Assembly (NCBI RefSeq): GCF_900104265.1
Contig: NZ_FNJJ01000004.1
Location: 1-64,000, forward strand
Reading direction: 5' to 3'
DNA: 64,000 nt
Source: Ectopseudomonas guguanensis
Lineage (GTDB): Bacteria > Pseudomonadota > Gammaproteobacteria > Pseudomonadales > Pseudomonadaceae
How positions within the stretch are numbered: the stretch's first letter is position 1; every line of letters begins with the position of its first letter. Positions 33,334-42,069 of this stretch are shown one piece after another. The notes under the pieces are model-generated. The model searched no databases, was not told the DNA's origin, and saw only the letters and a list, made by a program, of their open reading frames with translations. The translations under genes and the position numbers were made by a program.

Positions 33334-35112
33334 TTAGAACTGCGCGGCGTCGAGCAGATACAGCGACTCGCTACCGGCCTTGACCGACGCACTCAGCGAG
33401 TGAATGCGCGGCAGCAGGCGGGCGAAGTAGAAGCGTGCGGTACCCAGCTTGCTGGCGTAGAACTCGTCCTGCCCTTCCTTGCCCAGCGCGGCCCTGGCCA
33501 TCAGCGCCCACATATAGGCATAGGCGGTGTAGCCGAACACGTGCAGGTACTCCACCGACGCCGCACCGATCTCGTTGGGGTTGCTCTTGGCACGGTCCAG
33601 CACCCAGGCGGTCAGCTCATCGAGGTTCTGCACGGCCGCCGCCAGCGGCTTGGTGAACTCGGCGAGGCTGGCATCGGCCGAGGCGACGAAGGCCTTGATC
33701 TCGTCGGCGAAGTGCTTGTAGTAGCTGCCGCCGCTGCCGACGATCTTGCGCCCCATCAGGTCCAGCGACTGGATGCCGTTGGTGCCTTCGTAGATCTGGG
33801 TGATGCGGCAGTCGCGCACCAGCTGCTCCTGGCCCCACTCGCGGATGAAGCCATGGCCGCCGAAGATCTGCTGGCCATGCACGGTGGTCTCCAGCGCCAT
33901 GTCGGTGAGGAAGGCCTTGGCCACCGGGGTCAGCAGCGCCACCAGTTCGTCGGCGCGCCTGGCGGTGTCCTTGTCCTCGCTGTACTTGGCGGTGTCGAGC
34001 TGCATGGCGACGTAGCTGGAGAAGGCGCGACCGCCCTCGTTCAACGCCTTCATGGTCAGCAGCATGCGGCGCACGTCCGGGTGCACGATGATCGGGTCGG
34101 CGGCCTTGTCCTTGGCCACCGGGCCGGTCGGCGCGCGGCTCTGGATGCGCTCGCGGGCGTACTCGATGGCGCTCTGGTAGCTGCGCTCGCCCAGGGCCAG
34201 GCCCTGGATGCCGACGCCCAGGCGCTCGTAGTTCATCATGGTGAACATCGCCGCAAGGCCCTTGTTCACTTCGCCGACCAGATAGCCGGTGGCGCCGTCG
34301 AAGTTCATCACGCAGGTGGCAGAGGCCTTGATGCCCATCTTGTGCTCGATGGAGCCGCAGCCCAGGGCGTTCTTCTCGCCCAGCGAGCCGTCGGCGTTCA
34401 CCATGATCTTCGGCACCAGGAACAGCGAGATGCCTTTCGGCCCGGCCGGTGCATCGGGCAGCTTGGCCAGCACCAGGTGGATGATGTTCTCGGTCAGGTC
34501 GTGTTCGCCGCCGGTGATGAAGATCTTGGTGCCGCTGATCTTGTAGCTGCCATCGGCCTGGGGTTCGGCCTTGGTGCGGATGATGCCGAGATCGGTGCCG
34601 GCATGCGGCTCGGTCAGGCACATGGAGCCGGCCCAGACGCCGGCATACATGTTCGGCAGGTACTGCGCCTTCAGCTCTTCGCTGGCGTGGTTGAGGATCG
34701 ACAGGCAGGCGCCGGCGGTGAGCATCGGGTACAGGCCGAAGGACAGGTTGGCCGAGTTGACCATCTCCTCGACCTGCGCGCCGATCACCTTGGGCATGCC
34801 CATGCCGCCGAACTCCGGCGAACCGCCGACACCGACCCAGCCGCCTTCGGCGTAGGTGCGGTAGGCCTCGGGGAAGCCGGCCGGGGTCTTCACCACGCCG
34901 TTATCCCAGCTGCAGCCTTCCTCGTCGCCGCTGCGGTTCAGCGGGGCGATGCTGCCGGCAGTGACCTTGCCAGCTTCTTCCAGGATGGCGCTGGCAGTCT
35001 CTGCATCCACCACCTCGGCCAGGGCCGGCAGCTCGGCCCAAAGCTTGGAAACTTCGAAAACTTCATTGAGCACGAAGCGCATGTCGCGCAGGGGGGCTTG
35101 GTAATCGGCCAT
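33334..35112 (-). CDS. Acyl-CoA dehydrogenase, FadE2-like (592 residues)
   Basis: This FAD enzyme makes the trans-2-enoyl-CoA of beta-oxidation. The long pseudomonad form is shown by the domain order: N-terminal helical domain with MADYQAPLRDMRFVL, middle domain CLTEPHAGTDLGIIRTKAEP and ISGTKIFITGGEHDL, FAD domain DCRITQIYEGTNGIQSLDL with the likely catalytic Glu, and an extra C-terminal domain. It is a paralogue of the enzyme at 36711-38516. In P. aeruginosa, as I recall, the matching pair prefers different chain lengths. GAGGATGTG precedes the ATG. Confidence 0.92.
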   Translation of the reverse strand: MADYQAPLRDMRFVLNEVFEVSKLWAELPALAEVVDAETASAILEEAGKVTAGSIAPLNRSGDEEGCSWDNGVVKTPAGFPEAYRTYAEGGWVGVGGSPEFGGMGMPKVIGAQVEEMVNSANLSFGLYPMLTAGACLSILNHASEELKAQYLPNMYAGVWAGSMCLTEPHAGTDLGIIRTKAEPQADGSYKISGTKIFITGGEHDLTENIIHLVLAKLPDAPAGPKGISLFLVPKIMVNADGSLGEKNALGCGSIEHKMGIKASATCVMNFDGATGYLVGEVNKGLAAMFTMMNYERLGVGIQGLALGERSYQSAIEYARERIQSRAPTGPVAKDKAADPIIVHPDVRRMLLTMKALNEGGRAFSSYVAMQLDTAKYSEDKDTARRADELVALLTPVAKAFLTDMALETTVHGQQIFGGHGFIREWGQEQLVRDCRITQIYEGTNGIQSLDLMGRKIVGSGGSYYKHFADEIKAFVASADASLAEFTKPLAAAVQNLDELTAWVLDRAKSNPNEIGAASVEYLHVFGYTAYAYMWALMARAALGKEGQDEFYASKLGTARFYFARLLPRIHSLSASVKAGSESLYLLDAAQF

Positions 35113-35190
35113 GACACATCCTCGAAAAACGGACTTACGTGAGAGGGCCGAGTTTACTTGAACAACTTTACAGACACATAGGGTCGTGTT

Positions 35191-35216
35191 GTGACCAATT
35201 ATTCGATAAAGGTCAC
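35191..35216. promoter_or_regulatory. Inverted repeat GTGACC-N14-GGTCAC upstream of the acyl-CoA dehydrogenase
   Basis: Perfect 6-bp arms with 14 bp of AT-rich spacer lie about 80 bp before the start at 35112, in the promoter region. It could bind a TetR- or GntR-type fatty-acid regulator, but I cannot name one. Confidence 0.4.
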
Positions 35217-35277
35217 TAACTATCTGATTGATGAAGAGCGGAGGAAAAACCTCATTGACCGCTCGTCGCCGACTCGG

Positions 35278-36597
35278 CTATTCGCCCCCGGAGGCCAGCT
35301 TGACGGCGCCACGACGCTGGCCGGCGCTGCGGATGCAGTTGCGCCCGGCGGCCTTGGCGCTGTACAGCGCCTTGTCCGCTTCCTTGATCACTTCCTGAGG
35401 GTTGCGCTGCTCCGCCTTGCGCTCGGCCACGCCAATGCTGACGGTCACCGACACCTCGCTGGCCCCCTTGCCGGCGCGGCGCGGCTTGCCCTCGCGATCG
35501 TCGCGTGGCCGGTTCTGCTTGTCGCGCAGTTGCATGCGGTACTGCTCGATGGCCAGGCGCACGGCCTCCATATGCGGCAGACACTGCTCCAGGCTCCTGC
35601 CGGGGAACAGCAGGGTGAACTCCTCGCCGCCGTAGCGATAGGCCTTGCCGCCACCGCCGACCTTGCGCAGCTGGCTGGCGACCAGGCGCAGCACCTGATC
35701 GCCGACATCGTGACCGTGGGTGTCGTTGAATTTCTTGAAATGATCGACGTCGACCATGGCGATCACGTAGTCACGCCCCAGACGCTGCAGGCGCTCGTTG
35801 AGTGCGCGCCGACCCGGCAGCCCGGTGAGCTCGTCGCGGAACGCCATCTGGTAGGCCTCATGAGCCACCGAAGCCACCAGCATGAGCATCACCATGCTGA
35901 TCATCACCTGCAGCGCGTTGGCCAGGATGAATACCTGCGGCAGCATCCAAAGCAGGCCGCACAACCCCAGCAGTTGCGCCGCGTGCAGCGGTCGAGGACG
36001 ACGCAGGTACTGCACCAGCAAGGCGACGAAGGCCAGCAGGAACATCAGATAGGCCAGCTGCGCCAGGTTCATCCAGGCGCCATGCAGCGCCGGCCAGTGA
36101 ATCTGCGCCAGCCACTCGGCGATGCCCTGCGGATAACGCCGCGCCAGGCCGAAGGCCACCGCACCGATCGCCAGCAGTACCAGCGCGCGAGCCAGCATGT
36201 CCTGCGCCAGGTGCGAGCGTTCTTCCCAGCAGCCGTACAAGGCGTAGAGCAGCGGCAGCAGCAGGCAGACCAGGTGAAAGACCAGCGCGGCATCGTCGCG
36301 TACCTGACCGCTGTCACGGAAGTGATCGACCTGGATATCCAGCAGGAAATAGCCGACATACAGCGCCAGCAGCAGGAACACCTCGCGCTGGCGGCCATAG
36401 ACCAGACAGAAGGCGCCTCCCAGCAGCAGCAGGAGGGTTGGCAACACGTTGAACAGGGACAGGAAGAAGTCGCCGAGCGCCGGCAAGCGTGCAGCCACCA
36501 GCCCACCGACCAGCAAGGGCAGCGAGGAGAAGAAGTGACTGAGGCGCAGATTGGCCGGACGAATCACGCTGGCATCCCGGACGGTAGATGCAGGCAT
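35278..36597 (-). CDS. Membrane diguanylate cyclase (GGDEF)
   Basis: The 439-residue protein has about eight hydrophobic helices in its first 250 residues and a GGDEF domain after about 255 (FRDELTGLPGRRALNERLQR, VDVDHFKKFNDTHGHDVGDQ). The active-site motif reads GGEEF and is intact (YRYGGEEFTLLFPG). No clear RxxD inhibition site precedes it. A Lys/Arg/Asp-rich insert (about residues 360-385) interrupts the domain. It should make c-di-GMP from GTP. It lies between the two acyl-CoA dehydrogenase genes without obvious functional link, possibly as an insertion relative to P. aeruginosa. Confidence 0.9.
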   Translation of the reverse strand: MPASTVRDASVIRPANLRLSHFFSSLPLLVGGLVAARLPALGDFFLSLFNVLPTLLLLLGGAFCLVYGRQREVFLLLALYVGYFLLDIQVDHFRDSGQVRDDAALVFHLVCLLLPLLYALYGCWEERSHLAQDMLARALVLLAIGAVAFGLARRYPQGIAEWLAQIHWPALHGAWMNLAQLAYLMFLLAFVALLVQYLRRPRPLHAAQLLGLCGLLWMLPQVFILANALQVMISMVMLMLVASVAHEAYQMAFRDELTGLPGRRALNERLQRLGRDYVIAMVDVDHFKKFNDTHGHDVGDQVLRLVASQLRKVGGGGKAYRYGGEEFTLLFPGRSLEQCLPHMEAVRLAIEQYRMQLRDKQNRPRDDREGKPRRAGKGASEVSVTVSIGVAERKAEQRNPQEVIKEADKALYSAKAAGRNCIRSAGQRRGAVKLASGGE

Positions 36598-36659
36598 TCT
36601 GCCTGCTTCAACTCCTGAAAACAGCGACAGGATGCGACATTCGCTTCAATGCACGGCGC

Positions 36660-36691
36660 AAAAACGACAACGCCGCCCCGAGGGCGGCGTT
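36660..36691 (-). terminator. Terminator after the 601-residue acyl-CoA dehydrogenase
   Basis: On the minus strand AACGCCGCCC-TCG-GGGCGGCGTT is a 10-bp perfect stem followed by GTCGTTTTT, about 20 bp after the stop at 36711. Confidence 0.88.
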
Positions 36692-36710
36692 GTGATTCAA
36701 CCTAACCGGA

Positions 36711-38516
36711 TTAGAAACCCAGAGCGAAATGCTCTTCGTCCATCTCCATCAGGTTGTTGGCGCCGGACAGCATGGCTTCGACGTGCGCGCGGGTGCGCGG
36801 CAGGATGCGTGCGAAGTAGAAGCGCGCGGTCTGCAGCTTGGCCTTGTAGAAGGCCTCGTCTCCGGTACCGGCAGCCAGCTTCTCGGCGGCCAGGCGCGCC
36901 ATGTCGGCCCAGAAGTAAGCCAGGCAGGCGTAGCCGGAGTACATCAGGTAGTCCACGGAGGCGGCACCGACTTCCTCGCGATCCTTCATCGCAGCCATGC
37001 CGATCTTCATGGTGACGTCGCCCCACTCCTTGTTCAGCTTGGCCAGCGGCTCGATGAACTCCTTGACGGAGTCGTTGCCTTCGTTGGCCTGGCAGAACTT
37101 GTGCACGATCTTGGTGAAGTTCTTCAGCGCGCCGCCCTGAGTCATCAGCACCTTGCGACCCAGCAGGTCCAGCGCCTGAACGCCGGTGGTGCCTTCGTAC
37201 ATCATGGAGATGCGGCAGTCGCGCAGGTTCTGCTCCATGCCCCACTCGCTGATGAAGCCGTGGCCACCGTAGATCTGCATGCCGTGGGAAGCGGCTTCGA
37301 AGCCCACTTCGGTCATGAACGCCTTGGCGATCGGAGTCAGGAAGGCCAGCAGCTCGTCGGCGGCCTTCTTCTCTTCTTCGTTCTGGCTGTACTTGACGAT
37401 GTCCACTTGCTTGGCGGTGAAGTAGACCATGGCGCGGTTGCCTTCGGCGAACGCCTTCATGGTCAGCAGCATGCGACGCACGTCCGGATGCACGATGATC
37501 GGGTCAGCGGCTTTTTCCGGGGCTTTCGGGCCGGTCAGCGAACGCATCTGCAGACGCTCGCGGGCGTACTTGATACCACCCTGGAAGCCGACTTCGGCGT
37601 GGGCCAGGCCTTGCAGCGCGGTCCCCAGACGAGCGGTGTTCATGAAGGTGAACATGCAGTTCAGGCCCTTGTTGGCCGGGCCGATCAGGAAGCCGGTGGC
37701 ACCGTCGAAGTTCATCACGCAGGTGGCGTTGCCGTGGATGCCCATCTTGTGCTCGATGGAGCCACAGGAAACGGCGTTGCGCTCGCCTACGCCGCCTTCG
37801 GCGTTGGGCAGGAACTTCGGCACGATGAACAGCGAGATACCCTTGGTACCGGCCGGGGCATCGGGCAGGCGGGCCAGAACGATATGGACGATGTTGTCGG
37901 CCATGTCGTGCTCACCAGCGGAAATGAAGATCTTGGTACCGGTGACCTTGTAGCTGCCGTCGGCCTGCGGCTCGGCCTTGGTGCGCAGCATGCCCAGGTC
38001 GGTGCCGCAATGCGGCTCGGTCAGGCACATGGTGCCGGTCCACTCGCCGGAAACCAGCTTGGTCAGGTAGGTGTGCTTCTGCTCGTCGGTGCCGTGAGCG
38101 CTCAGGGTGTTCATGGCGCCGTGGGACAGGCCCGGGTACATGCCCCAGGACCAGTTGGCCGAACCGACCATCTCGCTGATGGCCAGGCCGAGGGATTCCG
38201 GCAGGCCTTGGCCGCCGTGCTCGACGTCATGGGCCAGGCTCGGCCAGCCGCCCTCGACGAACTGCTGATAAGCCTCTTTGAAGCCGGTCGGGGTCTTCAC
38301 GCCGGATTCGCTCCAGGTACAGCCCTCGGTGTCACCCACACGGTTCAGCGGAGCCAGAACCTGCTCGCAGAACTTGGCGCCTTCTTCGAGGATGGCGTCG
38401 ACCATGTCCGGAGTGGCGTCCTGGCAACCTGGCAGGCTCTGATAGTGAGCTTCATAGCCCAGCAGCTCGTCACGAACGAAACGAATGTCACGCAAGGGGG
38501 CCTTGTAGTCAGGCAT
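36711..38516 (-). CDS. Acyl-CoA dehydrogenase, FadE1-like (601 residues)
   Basis: This is the paralogue of the 592-residue enzyme with the same domains: [17 protein letters not shown] at the start, [20 protein letters not shown] and [18 protein letters not shown] in the middle, and [20 protein letters not shown] with the likely catalytic Glu. It acts in fatty-acid beta-oxidation. A PsrA-type double site lies about 110-135 bp upstream, which would make it responsive to long-chain acyl-CoA. Position next to bioD corresponds to PA0506 in PAO1 as I recall it. AGAGGTTTACC precedes the ATG. Confidence 0.92.
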   Translation of the reverse strand: MPDYKAPLRDIRFVRDELLGYEAHYQSLPGCQDATPDMVDAILEEGAKFCEQVLAPLNRVGDTEGCTWSESGVKTPTGFKEAYQQFVEGGWPSLAHDVEHGGQGLPESLGLAISEMVGSANWSWGMYPGLSHGAMNTLSAHGTDEQKHTYLTKLVSGEWTGTMCLTEPHCGTDLGMLRTKAEPQADGSYKVTGTKIFISAGEHDMADNIVHIVLARLPDAPAGTKGISLFIVPKFLPNAEGGVGERNAVSCGSIEHKMGIHGNATCVMNFDGATGFLIGPANKGLNCMFTFMNTARLGTALQGLAHAEVGFQGGIKYARERLQMRSLTGPKAPEKAADPIIVHPDVRRMLLTMKAFAEGNRAMVYFTAKQVDIVKYSQNEEEKKAADELLAFLTPIAKAFMTEVGFEAASHGMQIYGGHGFISEWGMEQNLRDCRISMMYEGTTGVQALDLLGRKVLMTQGGALKNFTKIVHKFCQANEGNDSVKEFIEPLAKLNKEWGDVTMKIGMAAMKDREEVGAASVDYLMYSGYACLAYFWADMARLAAEKLAAGTGDEAFYKAKLQTARFYFARILPRTRAHVEAMLSGANNLMEMDEEHFALGF

Positions 38517-38623
38517 AACGGTAAACCTCTGCGGTGGATTCCTAGTAGTTGGGGTGACCGGCTTTGGCGGTCGCTCTCGGGATCACTCCCGGCTGCCTCG
38601 CACGCGGCTGCGGCCAAAGCAAT

Positions 38624-38650
38624 CAAACAGGCGTTTGAAACATACGTTTA
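38624..38650. promoter_or_regulatory. Two tandem PsrA-type operators
   Basis: CAAAC-AGGC-GTTTG (38624-38637) is a perfect match to the reported PsrA pattern (G/C)AAAC-N2-4-GTTT(G/C). It overlaps by one base GAAAC-ATAC-GTTTA (38637-38650), a near match. They lie upstream of the FadE1-like gene, fitting repression lifted by long-chain fatty acids. Confidence 0.7.
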
Positions 38651-38685
38651 CGCCAACCCCTTGTCAAGCGCTGCCAATCGGCCCG

Positions 38686-39417
38686 CTACGCGACCAGATC
38701 GACACGCGGCTCAGGCGCGGGCAATTCACCCAGACGCCGATACAGATCAAGATTAGGCGCTGACTGCGCGGCCTGCTGCTGGCCCGTCTGTTGCTGCTCG
38801 TCGCGCCGGGCCTGGGCACGTTCGTCGCGCGCCTGCTCCGCTGCCGCAGCCTCCTCACGACGCAGCTCGGCCAGCTCGACGCGTGCCTGGGCGGCCTGCG
38901 CCTGGGCCAGCGCAGCCACACGCAGGTCCTGCGCAGAGGGTTCAACCGGGGCCAACGCCGCACGCAGGACGATCTCCATCTTGCGCAAGGTGGCCTCAGG
39001 GTCGTTGGGAACGGGCGCGGTATCGATGCTGACTTCGCCGGACACGGCGTAACGCTGGCCATCGGGCCCGCGCTTGAAGCTGTAGGTGGGAGCTCCGGCG
39101 TACTGGCCGCCCACGGCCGCGTGTGCCTGCTCGTGCGCACGGACCTCGCGGTCGCGCTGCACCAGTTCGGCGATTTCCAGCTGTTCCAGGCGCTGCTCCT
39201 GCGGGCTGGGCTCGCTGTCGGCGGCACGCCCTTCGGTGGCAGGGCGATCGGCCTCCTCGCGTCCCGAGGCGGCCGAATCCGCCTGCTGTTCCTGAGCAGC
39301 GGCCACCGGCGACAGATCGGCGCGGAGCATATCGGGGGAGACATCGGACGAAAGCGGGCGGGCCGGCGCGGCGGAGGGCGCAGGTGCGAACGACGGCAGA
39401 CTGTTGCCGATCAGCAT
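38686..39417 (-). CDS. SprA-related putative metalloprotease (CJM1_0395-type)
   Basis: The 243-residue protein has a low-complexity Ala/Pro/Glu-rich N-terminus, a conserved core (about residues 85-150: VQRDREVRAHEQAHAAVGGQ, APTYSFKRGPDG, VSIDTAPVPNDPEATLRKM) and an Ala/Arg/Gln coiled tail. The core matches the SprA-related family (PF12118), in which HEQAH resembles a HExxH zinc motif with Gln for the usual middle residue. Protease activity is inferred for the family, not shown to my knowledge. It lies 52 bp after a small flagellar-rod-like gene in the same direction. Confidence 0.78.
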   Translation of the reverse strand: MLIGNSLPSFAPAPSAAPARPLSSDVSPDMLRADLSPVAAAQEQQADSAASGREEADRPATEGRAADSEPSPQEQRLEQLEIAELVQRDREVRAHEQAHAAVGGQYAGAPTYSFKRGPDGQRYAVSGEVSIDTAPVPNDPEATLRKMEIVLRAALAPVEPSAQDLRVAALAQAQAAQARVELAELRREEAAAAEQARDERAQARRDEQQQTGQQQAAQSAPNLDLYRRLGELPAPEPRVDLVA

Positions 39418-39469
39418 GTGCTCCCTCCTGCCCCGTTGCTGGCCGCTGCAGCGGCCGGGGCGGAACTAC

Positions 39470-39778
39470 CTATGCACGGGTGTCGATCAGGGTGCCCAGC
39501 ACTTCGTCGGCGGTTTCCACCACCCGTGCGTTGGCGCGCACCTCGTTCTCACCGACGCGCAACGCCACCAGACTCTCGGCGAGGTCGGGACGGGTCTGCT
39601 CGGCAGCGCGTGGCGCCTGGTTGACCTGATTCTGTGCCGGGGTCTGCTGGCTCGCCGGCTGCTGCGCTGGCTGGCTGACGGAATTGCTGGCGATCTCGAC
39701 GGCAGCCTGCTCGACACGACGCTGCCCGGCCTGAATGCCGCTCAGACCCGAGTTGAATGCATTGGCGGAGATTTCCAT
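39470..39778 (-). CDS. Small flagellar-rod-like protein (FlgB/C/G-type ends)
   Basis: The 102-residue protein looks like the two conserved ends of a flagellar rod or hook protein joined by a Gln/Pro linker. The N-terminus (ANAFNSGLSGIQAGQRRVEQ, AAVEIASN) resembles SGLxAAQxRLDxxANNIAN. The C-terminus (LVALRVGENEVRANARVVET, ADEVLGTLIDTRA) resembles the FlgC/FlgG tail. No flagellar genes are near. AGGGAGCTGTC precedes the ATG. It may assemble with rod proteins or be a relict. It starts 99 bp after the bioD end and is separated from it by a weak terminator. Confidence 0.75.
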   Translation of the reverse strand: MEISANAFNSGLSGIQAGQRRVEQAAVEIASNSVSQPAQQPASQQTPAQNQVNQAPRAAEQTRPDLAESLVALRVGENEVRANARVVETADEVLGTLIDTRA

Positions 39779-39835
39779 CGACAGCTCCCTGGGGGAAATA
39801 GAACCTGACGTCCTGTATTGAAGCAGAAGACGGCT

Positions 39836-39867
39836 AAAAAATGTACAGACAAAAGGCTATCGTCTGT
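39836..39867 (-). terminator. Weak terminator after bioD
   Basis: On the minus strand ACAGAC and GTCTGT form a 6-bp stem followed by ACATTTTTT, about 10 bp after the bioD stop at 39878. The short stem makes it a modest terminator, so some read-through into the rod-like gene is possible. Confidence 0.55.
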
Positions 39868-39877
39868 TTGCTGTTTA

Positions 39878-40564
39878 TTACCAGTCTGCCAGCCGCTCAA
39901 GGCTGAGATGCCCCGCCACCGCCGCGGCCTGTGCGCTCGCCAGCCGTGGCACCTGACCCAGGCAGGGTGCTGGCAAGCGCTCGGCGAGGGTCGCCAGGTT
40001 TTCCTCCAGGCGCGAAGTCTGCGGGTCGACCACGTTGGCCACCCAGCCCGCCAACTGCAGACCATCGCGGGCAATGGCTTCGGCGCTCAACACGGCGTGG
40101 TTGATGCAGCCAAGGCGCACGCCAACCACCAGAATCACCGGCAGCCCGAGTGCCACGGCGAAATCGGAAAGGTTCTCGGTGCCGGCCAGGGGCACACGCC
40201 AGCCGCCGGCACCTTCCACCAGAGCGAAATCCGCGCCCTTGGTCAGGATCGCCCTTACCGGCCCGAGCAGACTGGCGACATCCAGCTGCACCCCGGCCTC
40301 GCGTGCCGCCAGGTGCGGCGCGATGGCCGGTTCGAAGGCCAGCGGGTTGACCTCCTCGTAGCGCAGCGGCAGGGAGCACTGCGCCAGCAGCGCGAGGGCA
40401 TCGTCATTGCGCAGGCCGTCGGTGCTGGCGACGCAGCCGGAGGCCACCGGTTTGGCCGCCGCCGTGCTCAGCCCGTGCAGACGCGCGGCATGCAGCAGTC
40501 CGGCAGCGATGGTGGTCTTGCCGATTTCAGTATCGGTACCAGTAACGAAGTAGGCGTGAGTCAT
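39878..40564 (-). CDS. bioD: Dethiobiotin synthetase
   Basis: BioD closes the ureido ring of dethiobiotin from DAPA, CO2 and ATP. The 228-residue protein has the P-loop TGTDTEIGKTTIAAGLLHAA, AAKPVASGC and LVEGAGGWRVPL, all conserved. The start at 40562-40564 has AGGA eight bases upstream. Remarkably, the 86 bp upstream of the start are an altered copy of the gene's own beginning, and a second copy lies beyond that. It is the last gene of bioB-bioF-bioH-bioC-bioD. Confidence 0.95.
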   Translation of the reverse strand: MTHAYFVTGTDTEIGKTTIAAGLLHAARLHGLSTAAAKPVASGCVASTDGLRNDDALALLAQCSLPLRYEEVNPLAFEPAIAPHLAAREAGVQLDVASLLGPVRAILTKGADFALVEGAGGWRVPLAGTENLSDFAVALGLPVILVVGVRLGCINHAVLSAEAIARDGLQLAGWVANVVDPQTSRLEENLATLAERLPAPCLGQVPRLASAQAAAVAGHLSLERLADW

Positions 40565-40736
40565 CGGTCGAATCCTATGCCGGGGTGGTCTTGCCGGCTC
40601 CTTGGAGCAAGCCGGGTATCGGTGCCGGTCGCGAAGTAGGCGTGGGTCATCGGTCGAATCCTATGCCGGGGTGGTCTTGCCGGCTCCTTGGGGCAAGCCG
40701 GGTATCGGTGCCGGTCGCGAAGCAGCCGTGAGTCAT
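40565..40736 (-). repeat. Two tandem 86-bp copies of the bioD 5' end (leader ORFs)
   Basis: Two units (40651-40736 and 40565-40650 on the minus strand) each start ATGACNCACGSCTRCTTCGC, mimic the first 12 codons of bioD (M-T-H-A-Y-F-x-T-G-T-D-T), then diverge and end GGATTCGACCG. Each encodes a 29-residue peptide whose TGA overlaps the next ATG (ATGA), and each carries the AGGA ribosome site for the next start. Thus three ATGs at exact 86-bp steps (40736, 40650, 40564) follow one another. Confidence 0.9.
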
Positions 40737-40788
40737 GTTGCTTTCCTCTGCGACATCCGAATGCATTCTGCCGCGCCGCGAAACCGCG

Positions 40789-41592
40789 CTAGCGGGGTTT
40801 GCCCAGCACGCCGTAGACCACCTGGTAAGTGGCGGGCAGCCCGGCTGGCTGGCGGAACGTCTCATAGGCCTCGATCAGCGCGCGAATCCGCGCGGGACCG
40901 GTCAGCCCGCCCGGGCGGCCGGGGTTAAGGTTGTGCGCGCCGAGGTCCTTGAGCGAACGGGTCAGGCTACGCACATCGGCAAAATGCAGGGTTTCGGCCC
41001 GGCGCTGCAGCGCCAGCACCTGCATCTCGCTGCCTGCACAGAGCTGCTGATAGTCCTCGAAGCGGCGAAAGCGGTTGACGTGGACGAAGCCATCGACCGC
41101 CTGCCAGCTGTCGCGCAGCTCCTGCAGGGTGCCGACGCACAGGCTGGAAAAGGCCATCATGCCGCCGGGGCGCAGCACGCGCCGGGCCTCGCTCAACACC
41201 CGCTGAAAATCTCCGCACCACTGCAGGGCCAGGCTGGAGAACAGCAGATCGACGCTGGCGCCTTGCAGCGGCAGGGCTTCGGCATCACCGGCGATGAAGT
41301 GCAGCGCGCCGCCCTGAGGCCTGGCATGGCGCAACATGCCCTCGGCGATATCCACCGCCACGCCCTCGCCTGAGGGGTAACGCTCGGCCAGGGCGCGGGT
41401 GAAAAATCCCGTGCCGCAGCCCAGATCCAGCCAGCGCTGCGGTTGCAGCGACGCGGGCAGACGCGCCAACAGCTGCTCGCCGACACTGCGCTGCAACTCG
41501 GCCACGGCGTCATAACTTTCGGCAGCGCGGGAAAAGGAGGCGGCGACCTGGCGCTTGTCCGGCAGACCGCCGTACTCGGCTTGCTCGCTCAT
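40789..41592 (-). CDS. bioC: Malonyl-ACP O-methyltransferase BioC
   Basis: BioC methylates malonyl-ACP so that fatty-acid synthesis can make pimelate. The 267-residue protein shows the BioC N-terminal pattern [20 protein letters not shown] and SAM-binding motifs [24 protein letters not shown] and [14 protein letters not shown] chose MSEQAEYGG at 41590-41592; a 15-residue extension lacks conservation. The preceding 477 bp before bioH contain the tandem REP array, so bioC depends on read-through across it or on a local promoter. Confidence 0.94.
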   Translation of the reverse strand: MSEQAEYGGLPDKRQVAASFSRAAESYDAVAELQRSVGEQLLARLPASLQPQRWLDLGCGTGFFTRALAERYPSGEGVAVDIAEGMLRHARPQGGALHFIAGDAEALPLQGASVDLLFSSLALQWCGDFQRVLSEARRVLRPGGMMAFSSLCVGTLQELRDSWQAVDGFVHVNRFRRFEDYQQLCAGSEMQVLALQRRAETLHFADVRSLTRSLKDLGAHNLNPGRPGGLTGPARIRALIEAYETFRQPAGLPATYQVVYGVLGKPR

Positions 41593-41638
41593 GGGCGGCC
41601 CTCGCAGACGGTGGCCTGTACGCCGGGGGATACGCACA

Positions 41639-42046
41639 GCTGGTGCGCGCGGCGCACCCTACGAGTGCTCGGCATCCCCGGAAAGCGGGGGTGCGACGCC
41701 TCTACGTAGGGTGCGCCATGCGCACCAGAAAATTCCGGCAGCTGGTGCGCGCGGCGCACCCTACGGGCACTCGGCATACCCGGAAAGCGAAGGTGCGACG
41801 CTTCTACGTAGGGTGCGCCATGCGCACCAGAAAATTCCGGCAGCTGGCGCGCGCGGCGCACCCTACGAGCACTCGGCATACCGGGAGAGCGAGTACGCGA
41901 CGCTTCTCCGTAGGGTGCGCCATGCGCACCAAAAAATTTCGGCAGCTGGCGCGCGCGGCGCACCCTACGGATGCTCGGCATCCCCGGGAAGCGAGGGTGC
42001 GATCCCCCTGCGTAGGGTGCGCCATGCGCACCAAGGGATTGCGGCA
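41639..42046. repeat. Four tandem 102-bp units, each an inverted REP pair
   Basis: Units start at 41639, 41741, 41843 and 41945 with exactly 102 bp spacing. Each has GCTGG(T/C)GCGCGCGGCGCA then CCCTACG, about 40 bp of more variable sequence (C-T-C-G-G-C-A-T core), CGTAGGGTGCGCCATGCGCA then CC, and an A-rich to GCGGCA joint. So eight REPs lie head-to-head inside the bio operon, between bioH and bioC. Unit differences are mostly point changes. Confidence 0.95.
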
Positions 42047-42069
42047 GCTCGCGCCAGCAAGCCAGCCCC

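Noticed and set aside
40647..40865. A 72-residue ORF upstream of bioD.
   Set aside because: Its end is the duplicated bioD start and its beginning is unconserved intergenic sequence. Only the 29-residue leader from 40736 has a plausible start.
41639..42046. Regular repeat spacing suggestive of a CRISPR array.
   Set aside because: Units are 102 bp and nearly identical throughout, without unique spacers, and no cas genes are near.
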